A stretch of 64,000 nt of DNA from Neochlamydia sp. AcF84 (GCF_011087585.1 NZ_VJOT01000044.1:1-64000); one strand, 5' to 3'; positions 47,951 through 57,707 are shown, numbered from the stretch's first letter. The notes: generated by a model from the sequence alone, not told the origin. Translations and numbers: made by a program.

Positions 47951-49444
47951 TTATCTATCCTCTTGAAGGGAAACTAAATAACACTTTTTATGTAGGACGA
48001 TTTCTTCGCTCTTAAGAAACGGAGGAATAGTAGTAAAAGGGTTATTGCTTAAGTTCAGCTGCTGAAGTTGAGAAAACTGGCCTATGACTTTAGGAAGAGA
48101 TGTTAGCTGGTTGTTATCTAAGTAAAGCAGTCTCAGTTGAGAGAGCTGCCCACTACTTTTAGGAAGAGCTCTTAATTGATTAGTGGATAAAAAAAGGTAT
48201 TGCAATTGGCAAAGTTGCCCAATACTTTCAGGGAGTGCACTTAATCTATTATTGGACAAAAAAAGCTCTTTCAATTGGGAAAGTTGCCCGATGTTTTCAG
48301 GCAGAGTATTTAAATAGTTGTTGTATAAGTAGAGCCGTTGCAGCTGGGAGAGTTGGCCGATAGCCGCTGGAAGAGTAGTTAGCTGGTTATCTTGCAAGTA
48401 AAGTTGCCGCAGCTGGGAAAGCTGCCCGATCTCTGGCGGCAAACATATGAAGCTTAAGGAATTTAAATTCAGATAATTAAGGTGGGCATAGTACTCTTTT
48501 ATACAAGGGATTAATAGCTCTGCTTTACTCTTTAAGGGTAGGGCTTGAATAAGGGGTTGATTTAAATACTTCCTTCCTCCCGGTAGGTGATGCCAGAGTA
48601 AGAGGCGACTAATATTTAATAAGTAGTAGCAGTAATTAGAAAGGGTAAAGGTTTTGCTTTCTCTGCTATTTCTTTCTACTTCCGGTGGAGAAAAAAAAGC
48701 CTCTAAGGTAAAAATTTTTTGAAAGATGTGGGCCACTTTTTCCTCTGTAGAAAGAGTAGGCTCAATTTCATAGATCTTATCTAAAATAGGAGCCTGTTTT
48801 ATAAGACTTCCATCTCCACTAGGAAAATGAATCTGGAGGATTGCGCTGTAAAGCGAGGACATAGAAAGGGGAGACACGGATGGATGAGGGTAGCATTCAA
48901 TTTCGTTCGAGGTGCCAGATAAAGAAGGGGTGGAAAGAGAGCTTTGGTAAGACTGCTGCAGCCTTTTGAAGACAAATAGTCTAACTTTTTTATTTTCATC
49001 TAATAAATTCTTTGTCCACTTATAATTTATCATTTCTTCTTGGGTTAGCTGTTCACCGAGTTGGCTCATTAAAGTTTTGGATTGATTTTCTAATAAGCTA
49101 GCCAGGGAAGGAATTGCTTTAATAGAAGGTTCATTTAAAAGATGGATCAAAAGGGCAATATAGCGCTCTCTAAAAAATTCTGATAAAAACTCGGTCTCAG
49201 CAATTTGAGCGTGGAGCCTGATAGTAGGGTTGGGTGTATGCCTCTCTATAAGTTGGCTATCAAGAGGACAAAGTTTATTGCGGGCTAAGCATTGAATGAC
49301 AGTATCTTCATTAAGAGTATGACCGCAAGGAAATACTGTAACTGCTCGAGTCATCAGCTTTCCTGAGACCGCGTCTTCTATATTTTCTGAGACAGCAAGT
49401 CGAAAATTTGGTTGGGTGTTAGAGAAAGAAACGGATGGCATCAT
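47951..49444 (-). CDS. U-box / LRR protein, probable secreted E3 ubiquitin ligase
   Basis: The 497-residue protein starts with a U-box (residues about 20-80): DAVSGKLMTRAVTVFPCGHT, then CLARNKLCPLD and PNPTIRLH. In eukaryotes the U-box is an E3 ligase fold that binds E2 enzymes without zinc. A helical stretch follows (about 85-190). The linker domain shared with the F-box/LRR proteins (IHFPSG, YCYYLLNISRLLLW, LPGGRKYLNQ) covers about 210-325. Six LRRs, consensus LPxxIGQLSQLxxLxLxxNxL, complete it. AGGAGG precedes a double ATG, so the second (49441) may be the true start. An amoeba-directed E3 ligase is inferred from the domains; translocation and activity are unproven. Confidence 0.88.
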   Translation of the reverse strand: MMPSVSFSNTQPNFRLAVSENIEDAVSGKLMTRAVTVFPCGHTLNEDTVIQCLARNKLCPLDSQLIERHTPNPTIRLHAQIAETEFLSEFFRERYIALLIHLLNEPSIKAIPSLASLLENQSKTLMSQLGEQLTQEEMINYKWTKNLLDENKKVRLFVFKRLQQSYQSSLSTPSLSGTSNEIECYPHPSVSPLSMSSLYSAILQIHFPSGDGSLIKQAPILDKIYEIEPTLSTEEKVAHIFQKIFTLEAFFSPPEVERNSRESKTFTLSNYCYYLLNISRLLLWHHLPGGRKYLNQPLIQALPLKSKAELLIPCIKEYYAHLNYLNLNSLSFICLPPEIGQLSQLRQLYLQDNQLTTLPAAIGQLSQLQRLYLYNNYLNTLPENIGQLSQLKELFLSNNRLSALPESIGQLCQLQYLFLSTNQLRALPKSSGQLSQLRLLYLDNNQLTSLPKVIGQFSQLQQLNLSNNPFTTIPPFLKSEEIVLHKKCYLVSLQEDR

Positions 49445-49701
49445 ATAACCTCCTAAAAGTATTAAAGCAGGTTGCTAATTTTAAGATTGCTTGTGTCTAA
49501 TAATTAAGGGTTTAACTTTGATCTTTACAGAAAATTTACTTTTTTTTCTTTTTTTGAGCAACTTTATTTTGAAAGCGTAAAAGGAGAGTGAAGCCTTAAA
49601 AAAACATGGATGGGATTAAAGGGGCAAAATTATATGGAGTAAGGGGGAAGTAGGAAATTCATGCATCTTAACTTACTCATTTCTTTAGCCTTCTAAAAAG
49701 C

Positions 49702-51015
49702 TTAAGAAAAATTTAATCGCTGCATTAGATGCTGCTGCGTGATAGGTCCAATAGCTTTAAGCCTTTTGTCTTTAGGAAGGCTACCAAATTTCTCTATAAA
49801 AGCATTGACTGTAGAAGGGCTGGTGAAATGAATTTCCTCAATAAGGGTTAAATCTAGAGGTCGCAAATTTTTATTAAGGAAAGTATCGTAGAGAATACAT
49901 GCACGAAAACGCCATTTTTGCTGGATAAAAAAATCGGCAAGGACGGAGCGCGAAAGAGCAGAATGGGGCCAAAAAAAATAAGGATTGGCGAGGGATAAAC
50001 TTTGCAAAAAATCTACCATGCCTTCAGCCGTTTCTACAGGAGGAGTTAAAGGAGAAAGGGTGGCATAGCTTGCAAAAGCTTTGGCTGTCTGAGAGCCGAC
50101 GCAAATGACTTCTTTATTATGTAAATGATGGATTTTATATCCATAATGAGAAAAAAGTTTAAAAAAAATATGCACTGCACTTTTGCTAGTAAAAATTAAG
50201 TGAGTGTAAGATAAAAAATCTTGAAAGCCTTTTTGAATATCAGTTTCGTGGGAGGCGCGTGGGTGAATGCAAATGATAGGATAATGAATAAAGTTAATGC
50301 TTTTTTTGTGTTGTTCGGGAAGATCTATACCCAGATAAAGGATTTGCGGCTGTGGCTTGCGGCTATCTAAACAGCTCATTAGCTCAATTATTTCCGTATC
50401 ATCTTCTCGGCATATGAGGGCTAATTGTCCTTGATAAGGCACAGTTTCCCCTGGTAGCTTAATGCGATTTAGATGGGTAAGATTAAGACGAATTAAAGCT
50501 GCTTCAGCTACGACTACGCCATCAGCTTGTCCTTTTTCAAGCAACTCCAATCTTTCGGGAATAGTTCCTCTTAAATCGCAAAAAGTTAGGTCTTTACGTA
50601 ATTCTTTTACCCTTTCTTCACGACGTAGAGAGGAGGTGGCAATACAGGCTCCTGGAGGAAGATCCTCAAGAGTTTGCCCCGGCCTTAGCACTAATACATC
50701 TGCAGGGTTTACTCCATGAGTAATAGCTGCGAGCACTAGGCCTGCAGGAAGGGGATCGGGAAGATCTTTAGCTGAGTGTATAGCTAAACGACACTGTTGG
50801 GTTAGAAGGAGAAGATCAATTTCCTTTGTAAAGAAATCTGTCTTACCCATGTGGCGCAGCGAAGTGAGACGATCTTTATCACCTGTTGTTTCAAGGTAAA
50901 TATTTTCAAATATGAGATGGGCATGATGGCGGCAAAGTTCTTGATAAACTTCTTTAACCTGAGCTTTAGATAAGGCAGAAGAACGCGCACCTACTTTAAT
51001 TGACAAGCTTTGCAT
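49702..51015 (-). CDS. hemC: HemC-HemD fusion: porphobilinogen deaminase (short) with uroporphyrinogen III synthase
   Basis: From the ATG at 51015 (AAGGGA upstream; the frame reaches 51081) the product has 437 residues. Residues 1 to about 225 are HemC domains 1 and 2: KVGARSSALSKAQVKEVY, HSAKDLPDPLP, IATSSLRREERVKELR and DLRGTIPERL. Domain 3, with the Cys that holds the dipyrromethane cofactor (LEGGCQVP in E. coli), is absent. The chain goes directly into a HemD-like part (about 235-437; LIFTSKSAVHIFF, FTSPSTVNAFIEKFG). HemC makes hydroxymethylbilane and HemD closes it to uroporphyrinogen III. Chlamydia HemC (CT299) is also short. The order rnc-radA-hemC is as in Chlamydia. Confidence 0.88.
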   Translation of the reverse strand: MQSLSIKVGARSSALSKAQVKEVYQELCRHHAHLIFENIYLETTGDKDRLTSLRHMGKTDFFTKEIDLLLLTQQCRLAIHSAKDLPDPLPAGLVLAAITHGVNPADVLVLRPGQTLEDLPPGACIATSSLRREERVKELRKDLTFCDLRGTIPERLELLEKGQADGVVVAEAALIRLNLTHLNRIKLPGETVPYQGQLALICREDDTEIIELMSCLDSRKPQPQILYLGIDLPEQHKKSINFIHYPIICIHPRASHETDIQKGFQDFLSYTHLIFTSKSAVHIFFKLFSHYGYKIHHLHNKEVICVGSQTAKAFASYATLSPLTPPVETAEGMVDFLQSLSLANPYFFWPHSALSRSVLADFFIQQKWRFRACILYDTFLNKNLRPLDLTLIEEIHFTSPSTVNAFIEKFGSLPKDKRLKAIGPITQQHLMQRLNFS

Positions 51016-51084
51016 AATTTTTCCCTTGAATCGCTGATCTCTATATAGGCAAATACTATCTATTAAAAATTTTAAGTGCACGAT

Positions 51085-52461
51085 TTATCTAATCAATTGT
51101 TGGACAGCTTCTTCTACAAACTCAACTCCAATGATGCCGATTTTTTGGGAAATCTCTGGAGGAATACCTTTAATATTTCTTTTAGGGATTAGACAGTGTT
51201 GAAAGCCCATATGAATAGCTTCTTTAAGCCTGCTCTCTATGCGGGTCACACTCCGAATCTCTCCTCCCAAACCAACCTCACCAACTACGGCCGTTTCAGC
51301 ATCTACTTGTAGATTACGCATAGAAGAGGCTACAGATAATAAAACACCCAGATCAATGCCTGGTTCTGTAATACGCATGCCGCCCGCAATGGAAACAAAT
51401 ACATCACATCTATGTAATTGGTAGCCCATACGTTTTTCTAAAACTGCTAATAACAAGGCTAGCCGATTTTGATCAATTCCTGTACAGCGGCGAGAAGGGG
51501 TACTAAAGAAAGTTTCGGTAACCAAAGCTTGGGTTTCTATTAAGATAGCGCGCGTTCCCTCTATAGTAGGAATAATCACAGAGCCAATCGCCTCTTTGCG
51601 ACGTTCTTCTAAGAAGACTTGTGAAGGATTAGGCACCTCCACTAAGCCCGCCTGTTGCATTTGGAATACGGCAATTTCATCCGTAGGGCCAAAGCGATTT
51701 TTCACTACACGAATCATACGATAATTATTCTGTTTATCTCCTTCAAAATAGAGCACAGTGTCTACTAAGTGTTCTAAAACTCGAGGGCCTGCTATTTCGC
51801 CAGATTTAGTTACATGGCCAATTAAAAAAGTGGCAATCTGGTGTCCTTTGGCGATATGCATAAACTCTGTAGTCGTTTCGCGTACTTGTGAAACTGATCC
51901 AGGTGCTGAAGAAATTTCGCCTTTATAAACAATTTGGATGGAATCAATAATTAAAACGTCGGGCTTTATCTGATCGATGTGTGCCTTGATAGCGGAAAAA
52001 TTGGTTTCACTTAAAAGGAACAAATTTTCGCTATCGATCCTTAAACGTTGCGCACGCATGGAGGTTTGCTCCACAGACTCTTCTCCGCAAACATACAAAA
52101 TAATAGAGCCTTGCATAGCTAGTGCTTGAGAAATCTGCAATAGAAGAGTAGATTTTCCAATTCCAGGGTCTCCACCGACTAAAGAAAGAGAACCAGGGAC
52201 GAGGCCTCCACCAATTAAACGATCAAATTCGTGAAGTAAGGTGCGGATGCGGGGTGTTTCTTTATGAGAAACTTCTTTTAAGCGTACGGGCCTACTAGTA
52301 CGTATAGGCTGTTGAGCTTCAAAGCGTGTTTTGGCGCCTACTACCTCTACTTCCTCATGCATGGAATTCCAAGAAGTACATTGAGGGCATTGGCCGGTCC
52401 ACTTATATTGCTTGTGGCCACATTCAGAGCAATACCAGGCGCTTTTTTGTTTAGCAGCCAT
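51085..52461 (-). CDS. radA: DNA repair protein RadA (Sms)
   Basis: RadA is a RecA-like ATPase that promotes branch migration and processing of recombination intermediates. The 458-residue protein has the N-terminal zinc finger CSECGHKQYKWTGQCPQC, Walker A GGDPGIGKSTLL, the RadA-specific KNRFG motif and a Lon-protease-like C-terminal domain (about 280-458). All features and the length fit the family. It lies 26 bases after rnc and 69 bases before hemC, on the same strand, so one operon is likely. Confidence 0.97.
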   Translation of the reverse strand: MAAKQKSAWYCSECGHKQYKWTGQCPQCTSWNSMHEEVEVVGAKTRFEAQQPIRTSRPVRLKEVSHKETPRIRTLLHEFDRLIGGGLVPGSLSLVGGDPGIGKSTLLLQISQALAMQGSIILYVCGEESVEQTSMRAQRLRIDSENLFLLSETNFSAIKAHIDQIKPDVLIIDSIQIVYKGEISSAPGSVSQVRETTTEFMHIAKGHQIATFLIGHVTKSGEIAGPRVLEHLVDTVLYFEGDKQNNYRMIRVVKNRFGPTDEIAVFQMQQAGLVEVPNPSQVFLEERRKEAIGSVIIPTIEGTRAILIETQALVTETFFSTPSRRCTGIDQNRLALLLAVLEKRMGYQLHRCDVFVSIAGGMRITEPGIDLGVLLSVASSMRNLQVDAETAVVGEVGLGGEIRSVTRIESRLKEAIHMGFQHCLIPKRNIKGIPPEISQKIGIIGVEFVEEAVQQLIR

Positions 52462-52487
52462 AAACTATTTAAGCCTCTTTAATTTTT

Positions 52488-53201
52488 TTAAATAGCAATA
52501 ACGCGATAGTGAGCGAGTGCATCTGCAGCAGCAGCTTGCTGAGCTTCTTTTTTAGAGGAGCCGTGTCCATATCCTTTAGCTTGATCATGAACCATCACAC
52601 ATATTTTGAAAATTTTACTGTGATCAGGTCCTTCCTCACCTAGAACTTTATAAGTAGGGGTTTGTTGAAAGTTCTTCTGGCAGTAATCTTGAAAAAGGGC
52701 TTTGAAATTGCGCAGAGGCATCTTTAATATAGCTTCGATTTCCGCAGAAAAATTTTTAAATAAAAATTGCGTGGTGACTTCTAAGCCTCCATCTAAGTAA
52801 ATGGCTCCAATAATCGCTTCAAATAAGTCTGCTAAAATAGATTCACGTCCTCGCCCATCATTCATTCTTTCGCCCTTTCCTAAAAGTAAATACTGGCCTA
52901 AATCATACTTTTGCACATAATTAAAACAGGAGCTGGCTTCTACTAAACGGGAACGAAGAACAGAGAGTTCACCCTCCGAGGTGGAGGGTAGGTAGCGATA
53001 AAGATAGTCTGCAATGAGCATGCCTAGAACCGAATCTCCTAAAAACTCTAAGCGTTCATTGTGCTTCCCCACTTCTTTGTTTTCGTTAACGTAAGATCGA
53101 TGAACAAAAGCTAAAGCTAATAAAGTTCGGTCTTTAAAGGTATAACCAATCTTATGCTCTATCTCGGTAGCACGTTTTATGAGTTCATGGTAGGCGTTCA
53201 T
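52488..53201 (-). CDS. rnc: Ribonuclease III
   Basis: RNase III cuts double-stranded RNA, including rRNA precursors. The 237-residue protein has the nuclease signature NERLEFLGDSVLGMLIADYL, the acidic second half of the site in ESILADLFEAIIGAIYLDGG, and a C-terminal double-stranded-RNA-binding domain (about 160-232) ending GHGSSKKEAQQAAAADAL. It is the first gene of the rnc-radA-hemCD operon and divergent from the gene at 53370. Confidence 0.97.
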   Translation of the reverse strand: MNAYHELIKRATEIEHKIGYTFKDRTLLALAFVHRSYVNENKEVGKHNERLEFLGDSVLGMLIADYLYRYLPSTSEGELSVLRSRLVEASSCFNYVQKYDLGQYLLLGKGERMNDGRGRESILADLFEAIIGAIYLDGGLEVTTQFLFKNFSAEIEAILKMPLRNFKALFQDYCQKNFQQTPTYKVLGEEGPDHSKIFKICVMVHDQAKGYGHGSSKKEAQQAAAADALAHYRVIAI

Positions 53202-53369
53202 AGGTTAAATTTTACTCCACTTTTTATTTTTAGGGTAGCTTTTAGTAAATCTTTAATTTTTGCTACAAGCGGCTATTGAAAAAAAGTATATTTCTCAAGA
53301 TAATTAACTGTTTTTTATGTTATTCTTTTGTCTAGACTTTGCAAACATCTAACCCAAATTTTAAACATA

Positions 53370-54068
53370 ATGAAACTAGCCACCGATAAATCTCATAGAG
53401 ATTATTTCTACAAACATGGGACCATTGAGTTTGATGGTCTTTTTTCCTTAGAGCAAATTCAACAGCTTAATACGGCAATTGATGACCTTCTTTCTCTAAC
53501 TTTTAAAAATATTGCTCTGCAATTGCAAAATGCTGAAGATATATTTCTTTGCGGGCACGACCTTTATCGAAAAGATGAGCGAATCCAGAAACAGGTGCTA
53601 AATCGACGCTTAGCAGAAATTGCTCTGGAATTGATGGAAGCACGAGGGCTACGTATAGGGTATGATCAGTTGCTTGTCGGTCAATCGGGGCAAGCTAACG
53701 TAAACGCAAATGCTCTTTACAATCAATTTTTACAAAGTGTAGGTTCTCTACAAGATAAAAGTTGTGTGCAGCCCTTAGTGTGTGGCCTTGTTATTTGTTT
53801 GCAACCTTCATTATCGCTTGAAATTCCGCCTGTTATTCTTCCCCAAACATTGGGCAATGGGGTTTTCTTTAAGTCCGATCTTCCTCTTGATTTGAGTTAT
53901 CTTTCCCATGCGAAAGGGGGACGTTATTTGATGATTGCTTATGCTGAGCCAAGATCAATCTATGTGTTAAATGATCAAGATCCCCATACGCATAGTTTAA
54001 AACATCGAGGATATGTTTTCGGCGATAGATTATCCGATAAGCTCAATCCTCTTATTATCCGAAGTTAA
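53370..54068 (+). CDS. CT296-like protein, possible Fe(II)/2-oxoglutarate-type fold
   Basis: The protein is 232 residues from the ATG at 53370 (a TTG at 53328 would add 14). The start DYFYKHGTIEFDGLFSLEQI resembles the entry of phytanoyl-CoA-dioxygenase-like folds. The C-terminus carries SLKHRGYVFGDRLSDKLNPL. In Chlamydia the gene beside rnc (CT297) is CT296, whose structure was reported to resemble Fe(II)/2-oxoglutarate oxygenases and which was once proposed as an iron regulator. Homology is suggested by position and these motifs, not proven. A full HxD...H metal triad is not evident, so enzymatic activity is uncertain. It is longer than I recall CT296 being. Confidence 0.6.
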   Translation: MKLATDKSHRDYFYKHGTIEFDGLFSLEQIQQLNTAIDDLLSLTFKNIALQLQNAEDIFLCGHDLYRKDERIQKQVLNRRLAEIALELMEARGLRIGYDQLLVGQSGQANVNANALYNQFLQSVGSLQDKSCVQPLVCGLVICLQPSLSLEIPPVILPQTLGNGVFFKSDLPLDLSYLSHAKGGRYLMIAYAEPRSIYVLNDQDPHTHSLKHRGYVFGDRLSDKLNPLIIRS

Positions 54069-54124
54069 TAAATTGCTAAATCTTTCTCTATTAAAATTTT
54101 GAAATTAAAGTACAGGCTTAAAAA

Positions 54125-54838
54125 ATGAAGTGGACCATTCTTCAGGACGCCGTTGATACTGCTCAAAACAATATGGATAAGGATTTAAAACTTTTGCAAA
54201 ATATTGGGTGCACGGCAAATCCTATCCTGCGTTTTTATGGCTGGCAGGGCCCTTGTGCGACTTATGGATATTTTATTAATCCCTTGCTTTTTTTAGATGT
54301 TGCAGGAATGCAAAAGCATGGACTGCAGTTAGGGCGAAGGCCGACAGGAGGGGGAATAGTTTTCCATTTAACCGATCTAGCTTTCTCAGTGATCATACCT
54401 GCTAAACATCCCTGCTATTCTTTAAACACGCTTGATAATTATGCTTGGGTGAACCAGCAGGTGGCCGAGGCGGTAAAAGCATTTAAAAATGAAATTGTTA
54501 CTGCTTTTTTAAAGATCGAACCTCTTTCTACCCATGAACTTTGCCGTCATTTTTGCATGGCAAAGCCTACCATTTATGATGTCATGGTTGAGGGTAAAAA
54601 GATCGGTGGGGCGGCACAACGGCGTACCCGTGAGGGCTTTTTACATCAAGGTACTTTATCTATTGCTTTGCCTGATGAGTCATTGCTTAAAGCTGTGCTA
54701 AAAAAAGGAACGGAGGTGTGGGAAGCGATGAAAAGTTATAGCTATGTTTTAGAAGAAGGGGCTAATGCTAACCAATTAGAAGAGATTCGCCACCAGCTAC
54801 GACATTTACTGGTTCTACAATTTGAAAAAACTTGTTAA
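54125..54838 (+). CDS. lplA: Lipoate-protein ligase A family protein
   Basis: The 237-residue protein belongs to the BPL/LplA/LipB fold. It has GRRPTGGGIVFHLTDLAFSV, the lipoyl-AMP binding site, and GKKIGGAAQRRTREGFLHQG, whose first lysines include the catalytic one. It attaches scavenged or transferred lipoate to lysines of E2 subunits and GcvH. Lacking the C-terminal accessory domain, it may be an octanoyl- or lipoyl-transferase variant. gcvH, a substrate, lies about 4 kb downstream; the Chlamydia genes gcsH (CT282) and lplA (CT285) are also near each other. Confidence 0.88.
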   Translation: MKWTILQDAVDTAQNNMDKDLKLLQNIGCTANPILRFYGWQGPCATYGYFINPLLFLDVAGMQKHGLQLGRRPTGGGIVFHLTDLAFSVIIPAKHPCYSLNTLDNYAWVNQQVAEAVKAFKNEIVTAFLKIEPLSTHELCRHFCMAKPTIYDVMVEGKKIGGAAQRRTREGFLHQGTLSIALPDESLLKAVLKKGTEVWEAMKSYSYVLEEGANANQLEEIRHQLRHLLVLQFEKTC

Positions 54839-55197
54839 AAAAGAATGAGCGGGAATATAGAGAGATTTTTAATGAACTGAGCATTAGCTCGGATCATGCT
54901 TTCGTGTTTCATACGCGGTCAGAAAATAAGCATGTTTATAGCAGGGTAAATATTGAGAATAAGAAGCTTCTCTTATAGTATGTTTTGAGAGGTTAAAAAA
55001 ATATTCCTACCTGCCTATGAATTGAGTCTTCTTTAAATTCTCCTCTCTGTAGGGTTAATTTCAAAAAAGTTAGTAACTAAGAAAATTAGGTGAAGGCCCT
55101 TACCTAATTAAAAAGAAGAAAAGAGATATCCTTTGAGAGAAAGCAGCTTTTTTGTTAGGATCTTCTCTTTCTGATTTTTAAGGAGATAGCCATAATC
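54839..55197. other. Intergenic region upstream of the PpiD-like gene
   Basis: About 360 bases with no gene. AGGAGATAG lies close to the next start. Part of the promoter of the next gene is presumably here. No terminator hairpin with a U run is evident after lplA. Confidence 0.4.
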
Positions 55198-57591
55198 ATG
55201 TTAGAATTTTTACGAAAGCATCAGCGTTATTTCTTCATTGTCATTACGGTAATGATTGTCATTTCATTTTCTTTCTTCGGCACTTTTAACACGCTTAACA
55301 TCGAATATCCCCATGAGCAAACGGTTTTTACCGCCATAGATGGTACTGCGGTAAAACGTTTAGAGCTGGATGAGCTATCTAATTTTATTAGCACCGATAG
55401 GCATGATAAACTTCTTTTAGGAGGAGTTTGGGGGCCTAATTTCTTAAATGATGGGGTTATATATAAAGATTTCTTAGAAAGTGGAATGGGATTGATGTTG
55501 GCATCACACTATTCTGATGAGCTGGCAAAAGATTTAAGAGCGCGGTCTGAAAAAGAAAAACGCTTTTCTCTTTACCGTCATCCGCAAGCCGGATTTATCA
55601 ATGTCGAGTCCGCCTGGTCTTACTTTGCTCCTCAGATGAAGGCTAATTATAATTCTTTGCAGGCCACTACTAATCCCGTGGAGAGGGAGGCATTGCAAGC
55701 GCGTATAAGTTTGTTCCTACAAGAAAAGCAATTTCCAGCCCCCTTATTAAGGCAAGTTTTACGCTATCAAGAAAGACAGTATTCTTGGCTGCCTCCCGAT
55801 GATAATCTTGATTATCAAGACCTTTCTCTTTTTGGATACCATACGGCAGAAGATTGGTTTGGTCCTCGTTTTGTGCGTCTTATTGCTCAATTCATTCTCA
55901 ATAGTGCTAAGATAGCTGAACAAAAAGGCTACAGTGTTTCGAAAGAAGAAGCTTTAGCGGAGTTGATGCAACATGCTGCCAAAAGTTATGAGGAAAATAT
56001 AAACAACCCTAATTTAGGAGTAGCTAACCTTCAGCAATACTTCGATGAGCAGCTACGCCGCATGGGAATGGACCAAAATAAAGCAATAAAAGTTTGGCGA
56101 GATGTTTTGTTATTTCGCCGTCTTTTCCATGATATTGGTAATGCGCTAGTCGTAGATCCATTTAGCATCACAAAACTTCAAGGATATACCAAGGAAGGAG
56201 TGATAGGGCAAATTTTTCAATTACCGGAAAGTTTGCGCATGGATGGTTATCGCAAACTGCAAAAGCTAGAAATTTATCTTAACGCCGTCAGCCAGCGACC
56301 AGAAGATACAATGAACCTTTTAATGTTACCGACTAAATTTTTAACACCAGAAGCCCTAGCTAAAAAATTTCCCGAATTGCTTCATAAGCGCTATATTCTG
56401 GAGGTAGCACAATTAAATAAAAGAGATCTTCAAGCTAAAGTCAGCATTAAAGATACCTGGGATTGGGAAGTTGAAGAGCACAATTGGGAGATATTAAAAA
56501 AGAAATTTCCAGAATTAGGGATTAGAAAAGGGGCCACCCGCGAGGAACGCTTCTTAGCTTTAGATAGTTTAGACGATAAAACCAGAGGGCTAGTGGATGC
56601 TTTTGCTCGCACTGCCATCGTTGATCTACATCCTGAATGGATAAAGCAAGCATTAGAGAAGGCCGCTGTTAAGAAAAGCGAGGTATCAATTGGCATTAAA
56701 GGCGGCAAAGTAGCCTTTGCTGTGGGAGAAAAACGGCCAGAACTTATACAGCTATTAGAGCAAGCTTCTTTGCAAGGAGAAGCTATCAATTCAGCAGCAG
56801 AAAAGCTTATGCAGTACTCTCCTGATAATCTCACCTGCTATTGTATAAAGGTTATTGATCGGGGTTCTGAGCAAGAAATTATGACCTTTGCTGAAGCAGA
56901 GCAGCAAGATGTATTAGAGCCCTTACTGCAGAAAGAGTTAGAAGCTTATTATGTAAAAATTCGTGAGAAGGAGCCTTCACACTATAGAAAAACTGATGGC
57001 TCTTGGAAACCTTTAACAGATGTACAGGATCTTGTAGCAGATCAATATTTTGCAAAAATACGTAAAGCTATTGAAACAGATTATAGGAAAGCTACAGCTC
57101 CTCAGCCGGCACCTTCTATTTTTTTAGGAGATTACTTGGCTTCCTTGCGTTTATATGCTTACATGCGTGAGGTTCGCGCTAGCTTGGAAAAAGATCCTTC
57201 TAATACGCAAAAGTGGATTTATACCGCTCAGGAAGCGCCTTCAGAGAAGCTAGCGAAACGCCAGCCTTTAGAGAATCAATGGAAGTTAATCCAAACACCT
57301 TATCGCGGCTTACGTAGCGACTTAAACAGTGATTTGGATGCTTATGAAATTTTTGCTATGCAAGTGGGGGCATGGAGCCAAGTCAATACCCCTGGAAATG
57401 GAGATATCAATTTTTTCCACCTGGAAAAAAGAGAAGCTTCCGCTAGCGCAGCGGCTGGGCCCAAAGTACATCAATTGTATAATGTCCTCTCTGCTGAGGG
57501 ACAGCGTATCTATATGCAAAAATTGCTGCAGATGCTTAAAGAAAAGAAAGCTTTGTCACTTGATTACATGAATAAAGCTAAAGAAGAATAA
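55198..57591 (+). CDS. PpiD/SurA-N-like periplasmic foldase, membrane-anchored
   Basis: The 797-residue protein starts MLEFLRKHQRYFFIVITVMI, one membrane anchor with a short cytoplasmic tail, as in PpiD. It is followed by helical SurA_N-like regions (about 35-330). It has many charged helices and no clear parvulin peptidyl-prolyl isomerase motif, so it may act as a chaperone only. AAGGAGATAG precedes the ATG. Its likely place is the inner membrane facing the periplasm, helping fold outer-membrane or secreted proteins. Assignment is by architecture, since identity with PpiD is low. Confidence 0.65.
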   Translation: MLEFLRKHQRYFFIVITVMIVISFSFFGTFNTLNIEYPHEQTVFTAIDGTAVKRLELDELSNFISTDRHDKLLLGGVWGPNFLNDGVIYKDFLESGMGLMLASHYSDELAKDLRARSEKEKRFSLYRHPQAGFINVESAWSYFAPQMKANYNSLQATTNPVEREALQARISLFLQEKQFPAPLLRQVLRYQERQYSWLPPDDNLDYQDLSLFGYHTAEDWFGPRFVRLIAQFILNSAKIAEQKGYSVSKEEALAELMQHAAKSYEENINNPNLGVANLQQYFDEQLRRMGMDQNKAIKVWRDVLLFRRLFHDIGNALVVDPFSITKLQGYTKEGVIGQIFQLPESLRMDGYRKLQKLEIYLNAVSQRPEDTMNLLMLPTKFLTPEALAKKFPELLHKRYILEVAQLNKRDLQAKVSIKDTWDWEVEEHNWEILKKKFPELGIRKGATREERFLALDSLDDKTRGLVDAFARTAIVDLHPEWIKQALEKAAVKKSEVSIGIKGGKVAFAVGEKRPELIQLLEQASLQGEAINSAAEKLMQYSPDNLTCYCIKVIDRGSEQEIMTFAEAEQQDVLEPLLQKELEAYYVKIREKEPSHYRKTDGSWKPLTDVQDLVADQYFAKIRKAIETDYRKATAPQPAPSIFLGDYLASLRLYAYMREVRASLEKDPSNTQKWIYTAQEAPSEKLAKRQPLENQWKLIQTPYRGLRSDLNSDLDAYEIFAMQVGAWSQVNTPGNGDINFFHLEKREASASAAAGPKVHQLYNVLSAEGQRIYMQKLLQMLKEKKALSLDYMNKAKEE

Positions 57592-57707
57592 AAATTAAAT
57601 GCTTTAAAGAAAATTCATTAGGACTCCTAAAAGCCAAGCAGGCAGGCTGAAGCAATGGCTAAAAGGTTCTTAAAGTTTTTCTTTAAAGCGGCTTAAATTA
57701 AAGATAT

